Shown in pieces: positions 60,277-64,000 of a stretch of 64,000 nucleotides of DNA. The DNA lies in NCBI RefSeq assembly GCF_026339995.1, contig NZ_JAPEPT010000005.1, positions 62,001-126,000 of the forward strand, in the 5' to 3' direction. The notes below the pieces were generated by a model. That model saw nothing but the letters and a program-made list of their open reading frames with translations. It was not told the DNA's origin and did not search any database. The translations under genes were made by a program, and so were the position numbers. The stretch's first letter is position 1. The number at the start of each line of letters is the position of its first letter. This DNA comes from Streptomyces sp. NBC_01481. Lineage in GTDB: Bacteria; Actinomycetota; Actinomycetes; Streptomycetales; Streptomycetaceae.

Positions 60277-60444
60277 CCGCCGCATGTCCTCCACATGGCG
60301 CAGGAATGGCTTTGGCATAGCCCAGGCATAGCTGTTGTCACAGTTGTCCGTGAGCCATAAAACCACCCTTCCTCTTGTGAAGGCCGCTGTGGCTGGCTGA
60401 ACGCCTTATCACGAACAGGGGTGGGCGTGAAGAGGAGCTTGGCG

Positions 60445-61998
60445 ATGCAGTCGATCCGTCTGCGGATACTCGTCACTTGTGCGGTGGTCCTGGCCGCGGC
60501 CGTCGGAGGCTGGCAGTTATTGCCGTCCGAGGAGGAAAGCAGGGCAACGATCACTGTCGGCACCACTGATGTGGTGACATCGCTCGATCCCGCGGGGGCG
60601 TACGACGCGGGCTCGTGGGCCATTTACAGCAACGTCTACCAGTCGCTGCTGACCTTCAAGCCAAACGGCGTCACGCCGGTCCCCGACGCCGCCCGCGACT
60701 GCGACTTCGTCGGGGTGACGCTCCAGACGTTCCAGTGCGAGCTGCGCGACGACCTCACCTTCGCCAACGGCCGCAAAATCACCGGCGAGGACGTCAAGTA
60801 CTCCTTCGAGCGGATGCTGCGCATCAAGTCGGACGTCGGCCCGCAGCCTCTCTTCTCCACGCTCAAGAACGTCACGGCCAGGGGCCAGACGGTCACCTTC
60901 AACCTCCGTACGCGCGACGCGACCTTCCCCCAGAAGGTCGCCACCGGCGCGGGTTCGATCGTCGACCGCAGCCAGTACCCGGACCAGAGCCTGCGCGAGG
61001 GCGAGAGCGTGGACGGTTCGGGACCGTACCTACTGAAGCAGTACGAGCCCGGAGTCAGGGCGCGGCTCGTGCCGAATCCCAGGTACAAGGGCGCGCTGAC
61101 GAAGACCGGCGGGCCGGTACTGATCCGCTACTTCGAGGGGTCCGACCAGCTCGCGGAGGCATGGAAGGCGGGACAGGTCGATGTGACCCACCGTCAGCTC
61201 CCGGCGAAGCTGATCGCCGGTCTCGACCCGGCCGATTCGGGCATGCGCGTCAGCGTGGCGGACACCGCTGAGATCCGCAATCTCGTCTTCAACGTACGGC
61301 CCGGCTCCCCGATGGCGAAGAAGGCCGTGCGGCAGGCGGTCGCGTGGGTCATCGACCGCCCCAAGGTGGTCACTTCGGTCTACCGCGCCACCGTGCAGCC
61401 GCTGTACTCGCTGATCCCGCAGGGGACCCTCGGGCACACCAACCCCTTCTTCGACGCGTATCCGGAGCCCAGCGCGAAGGAGGCCCGCGAGCTGCTCGAC
61501 GACGCCGGGATCCGGACACCTGTGACCTTCACCCTGGTGCACCGCGCCGACAGCGGCCCGGCGCAGGAGGCGGCCGAGCTGCGCCGCCAGCTGGAGGCGA
61601 CCGGGCTGTTCAAGGTGAAGGTCGTCGCCGAGGACTGGAAGGTCTTCCAGAAGGGATACGGGGCCGGCAAGTACGACGCGTACACGCTCGGCTGGATCCC
61701 GGACTTCCCGGACCCCGACAACTTCACCCAGCCGCTCGTCGGCAAGGACTCCACTCTGCGCAGCGGCTACGAGAGCAAGACCGTCGACAAGCTGATCGCC
61801 TCCACCCAGCAGTACGGCGAACGCCCCCGCGCCACCGAGGACTTCAAGTCGATCCAGCGGCAGATCGCCACGGATGTGCCACTGGTGCCGCTGTGGCAGA
61901 AGAAGGACTACGTACTGAGCAGCGAGGACATCAGCGGCGCGCAGTACCTGTCGGACGGCACTGGCGTCTGGCGGCTGTGGGAACTCGGCTGGATCTGA
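60445..61998 (+). CDS. ABC transporter substrate-binding protein, peptide/nickel type, with a TTA codon
   Basis: A 517-residue SBP_bac_5 family protein that captures peptides or similar ligands for an ABC importer not encoded here. Visible blocks are TSLDPAGAYDAGSW, YQSLLTFKPNG, DLTFANGRKITGEDVKYSFE and VTFNLRTRDATFP. The N-terminus (IRLRILVTCAVVLAAAVGGW) is a signal peptide or anchor with no lipobox, so the protein is secreted or tethered by an uncleaved helix. Codon 25 is TTA (60517-60519), rare in Streptomyces and read by the bldA tRNA. ATG 60445 with AGGAG seven bases upstream is preferred to an upstream in-frame GTG. Confidence 0.9.
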   Translation: MQSIRLRILVTCAVVLAAAVGGWQLLPSEEESRATITVGTTDVVTSLDPAGAYDAGSWAIYSNVYQSLLTFKPNGVTPVPDAARDCDFVGVTLQTFQCELRDDLTFANGRKITGEDVKYSFERMLRIKSDVGPQPLFSTLKNVTARGQTVTFNLRTRDATFPQKVATGAGSIVDRSQYPDQSLREGESVDGSGPYLLKQYEPGVRARLVPNPRYKGALTKTGGPVLIRYFEGSDQLAEAWKAGQVDVTHRQLPAKLIAGLDPADSGMRVSVADTAEIRNLVFNVRPGSPMAKKAVRQAVAWVIDRPKVVTSVYRATVQPLYSLIPQGTLGHTNPFFDAYPEPSAKEARELLDDAGIRTPVTFTLVHRADSGPAQEAAELRRQLEATGLFKVKVVAEDWKVFQKGYGAGKYDAYTLGWIPDFPDPDNFTQPLVGKDSTLRSGYESKTVDKLIASTQQYGERPRATEDFKSIQRQIATDVPLVPLWQKKDYVLSSEDISGAQYLSDGTGVWRLWELGWI

Positions 61999-62013
61999 GG
62001 GCCCGACCGGCCT

Positions 62014-63531
62014 CTACATCTTGACCGTACGGGCGGCGGCCGGGAGCGTGACCGTCACCGCGAGGCCGTCGCCCGGCGCCGTCCTGACGGTCACCTCGCC
62101 GGCGTGCGAGGCGACCACGGCCTGCACGATCGCCATCCCGAGGCCGCTGCCCGCGGGCCCGCTGCCTTCCCCGCCCGCGCGGAAGAAGCGGTCGAAAATG
62201 CGGTCGGCGTCCTCGGCGGTCATGCCGGGCCCCTCGTCCGCGACCCGCAGCCGGACCGCGCCGGAACCGCGACCCTCGCCGTCCTCGCGTTCCAGCTCCA
62301 CCCGCAGCGGCGCGTCCGCCGGGGTGTGGGCGCGGACGTTGGCCAGCAGATTGCCGACCACCTGCCGCAGCCCCGACTCGTCGCCCTGCACGATCATGGC
62401 GCCGTCGGCGGCGACGGCGAGCGGGCGCTGCGGCTGCTGGGCCCGCAGATCGTCCACCGCGTCCCGCACCAGACGGCTCAGATCGACCGCGCACACCCCC
62501 AGTTGGGGCTGCTGGTCGAGGCGGGCCAGGGTCAGCAGCTCCTCGACGAGCCGTCCCATCCGGTCGGCCTCCGCCGTCATCCGGGCCAGCGCGCGGGCCC
62601 GTTCGGCGGGCTCGCGCAGCATCCCCTTGTCGTACAGCTGGAGATAGCCGCGTATCGCGGACAGCGGGGTACGCAGCTCGTGCGAGGCGTCCGCGACGAA
62701 CCTGCGCAGCTGGGCCGCGCTGCGCTCGCGGGTCTCGAAGGCCGACTCGACCTGGTGGAGCATGGAGTTGAGGGCGGTCCGCAGCTGCTCGATCTCGGTG
62801 ACCGGATCCCGCCCTGCGGGCACGCGCCGGGTCAGATCGCCCTCCGCGATGGCAGATGCCGTCTCCACCATGTCCTCCAGCGGCCGCAGCCGGTGCTTGG
62901 CGCCGAGCATGGTGAGCAGCGCGAGCAGCGCCAACAGGACGGTACCGAAGGCGAGATCGAGTCTGAGCGCCTTCTTCATCGAGGAGTGCACGGACCCGGT
63001 GTCGGTCGCCAGGACGACCACCGTTCCGTCGCCGAGGCCGGTCGCGACCGTGCGGTAGGGATCTCCGGCCACGCTCACGTCCCGCGGCCCGGGGGAGTGT
63101 GCGAGCGCGGCCGGATCGCCGACCGCGGCGGCGAGTTCACGCTGGCGCTCGGTGGGCGCGACGCCGGCGAGGGAGATCGGCTCATGGTTCGCATCGACGG
63201 CCACCATGATCGTGTCGGAGCGCGGCAGGCCGCCCGCCCCCGTCTTGCCGAACTGGGCGGCCAGCTCACCGATGGCGCTGATCGTCTCGATCTCCTTCTG
63301 CGTGAACCCCGTCCGCTGCAGCGCGGTGCGGCTGCCCATCAGCTCGGAGTCCACGCGGTCCAGCAGATAGTGCCGCATGCCCATCAGGCTCACCGCGGTG
63401 GCCGCGACGATGCCGAGGGTCAGCACGCACACGTTCACCAGGGTGAGTTTGGCGCGCAGGGAGTGGATCGCTCGGTGGTGGTGCCTCGCGCGGGCCCGTA
63501 TCCAGCGCCTGGCGCCCCTCCAGCACCTCAT
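62014..63531 (-). CDS. HAMP-domain sensor histidine kinase
   Basis: A 505-residue transmembrane sensor kinase. It has a basic N-terminus, TM1 (about 28-50), an extracellular sensor of about 150 residues, TM2 (about 200-220, LAFGTVLLALLALLTML), a HAMP segment, and then HisKA with the phospho-His in FVADASHELRTPLSAI (about residue 285). The ATPase domain carries the N-box LRQVVGNLLANVRAHTP, G1 VADEGPGM and G2 GSGLGMAIVQ. It overlaps the response-regulator stop by four bases and is translated after it. The signal is unknown. The kinase ends 16 bp from the convergent peptide-binding gene. Confidence 0.95.
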   Translation of the reverse strand: MRCWRGARRWIRARARHHHRAIHSLRAKLTLVNVCVLTLGIVAATAVSLMGMRHYLLDRVDSELMGSRTALQRTGFTQKEIETISAIGELAAQFGKTGAGGLPRSDTIMVAVDANHEPISLAGVAPTERQRELAAAVGDPAALAHSPGPRDVSVAGDPYRTVATGLGDGTVVVLATDTGSVHSSMKKALRLDLAFGTVLLALLALLTMLGAKHRLRPLEDMVETASAIAEGDLTRRVPAGRDPVTEIEQLRTALNSMLHQVESAFETRERSAAQLRRFVADASHELRTPLSAIRGYLQLYDKGMLREPAERARALARMTAEADRMGRLVEELLTLARLDQQPQLGVCAVDLSRLVRDAVDDLRAQQPQRPLAVAADGAMIVQGDESGLRQVVGNLLANVRAHTPADAPLRVELEREDGEGRGSGAVRLRVADEGPGMTAEDADRIFDRFFRAGGEGSGPAGSGLGMAIVQAVVASHAGEVTVRTAPGDGLAVTVTLPAAARTVKM

Positions 63532-64000
63532 GCCAGCCCGTATCCGAAGCCCCGCCGGGTGGTGATCAGCGGCGGTCCCAGGGGATCCAGCTTGCGTCGC
63601 AGATAGCTGATGTAGGTCTCGACGACGGTCGACTCGATCTGGTGCTCGTACTGCCAGACATGGCGCAGCAGCTGCTCCTTGGGGACGATGCGCCCGCCGT
63701 TGCGTACGAGGAAGCGCAGCAGCGCGTACTCGGTGGGGGTGAGCTGCACCGAGCGGCCCGCGCGGCGTGCCGCGTAGGTCGCGTCGTCCAGTTCGAGATC
63801 GCCGTAGCGCAGCGGCGGTCGTGCGGGCAGTACATCGGCGGGCCGGGTGCGGCGCAGCACCGCCCTGATACGGGCCACCACCTCGTCGACATTGAAAGGC
63901 TTGGTGATGTAGTCGTCGCCGAAGCCGAGGGCGCCGACGATCTCGGCGGGCGCGTCGCGCGCGGTGAGGAAGACGAGGGCCGTCTCGGGCCGCGCGTCGC
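63528..64000 (-). CDS. OmpR-family response regulator (N-terminus beyond window)
   Basis: The C-terminal 157 residues are visible. They include the end of the receiver domain with LTARDAPAEIVGALGFGDDYI and the conserved Lys-Pro in ITKPFNVDEVVARI, then the winged-helix DNA-binding domain: ELDDATYAARRAGRSVQLT, PTEYALLRFLVRNGGRIV, LLRHVWQYEH and VVETYISYLRRKLD followed by TTRRGFGYGL. The phospho-acceptor Asp is outside the window. The gene is coupled to the histidine kinase by a four-base overlap. Confidence 0.93.
   Translation of the reverse strand, partial: DARPETALVFLTARDAPAEIVGALGFGDDYITKPFNVDEVVARIRAVLRRTRPADVLPARPPLRYGDLELDDATYAARRAGRSVQLTPTEYALLRFLVRNGGRIVPKEQLLRHVWQYEHQIESTVVETYISYLRRKLDPLGPPLITTRRGFGYGLA

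Noticed and set aside
1..64000. tRNA or rRNA genes and secondary-metabolite cluster genes
   Set aside because: No cloverleaf-like sequence, rRNA segment, or PKS/NRPS/terpene motif was noticed on either strand by reading; a tRNA scan would settle the first point.

Overview
The window is high-GC Streptomyces-type chromosomal DNA. The supporting signs are a very GC-rich third codon position, frequent GTG and TTG starts, a single TTA codon seen in the whole window, and actinobacterial families such as SCO4848-type, DUF3017 and DUF6350 membrane proteins. The order pcrA - icmB - sucCD - purNH - folD - mdh - glyA - trpS agrees with what I remember of the conserved central region of Streptomyces chromosomes. 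About 50 genes can be supported. There is one intact insertion sequence. I saw no tRNA, rRNA, CRISPR array or secondary-metabolite cluster.

Layout. Bases 1-7.9 kb hold cell-wall hydrolases (NlpC/P60 behind a c-di-AMP riboswitch, and an M23 peptidase), the DNA helicase PcrA, a secreted lipase-like hydrolase and the B12-binding small subunit of isobutyryl-CoA mutase. Bases 8.2-16.1 kb hold a divergent five-gene cassette: DUF5691 and a SWIM zinc-finger protein on the minus strand, and a MoxR AAA+ ATPase, a DUF5682 protein and a VWA protein on the plus strand. Its central promoter region carries two inverted copies of the actinobacterial RecA-independent DNA-damage promoter box (TTGTCAGTG); pcrA carries the same box. 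Bases 16.2-18.1 kb encode two repeat-rich secreted proteins. Bases 18.4-33.7 kb are housekeeping: sucCD, purN-purH, folD, icd and mdh, interspersed with regulators and membrane proteins, including an unusual XRE-HTH/sigma-like/TM fusion. Bases 34.2-41.7 kb form a glycine-betaine module: betaine aldehyde dehydrogenase, GMC choline dehydrogenase, and an OpuA-type ABC importer whose permease is two domains fused.

Bases 41.99-43.08 kb are a complete IS481-family element with a 6-bp CCTAGT target duplication; the target supplies the stop codons of both the transposase and the neighbouring PEP-mutase-like gene. Bases 43-48.9 kb hold a small AhpD-like/MocR locus, a PadR-HAAS pair, a lower-GC stretch without a convincing gene and a DMT transporter. 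Bases 49-54.7 kb hold a lipoprotein plus YgiC-like ATP-grasp pair, rocD, glyA behind a ZTP riboswitch, a long palindromic intergenic element and trpS. Bases 54.8-64 kb hold a 2H phosphoesterase, a DprE2-like reductase, BrkB, a D,D-carboxypeptidase, a metallophosphoesterase, a peptide-binding protein with a TTA codon, and a sensor kinase with its response regulator cut by the window edge.

Most interesting points: the DNA-damage-box-controlled MoxR/VWA/SWIM/DUF5682/DUF5691 cassette, the two riboswitches, the IS481 stop-codon arrangement, the RGGFG lipoprotein next to an ATP-grasp ligase, and several families of structured intergenic repeats.
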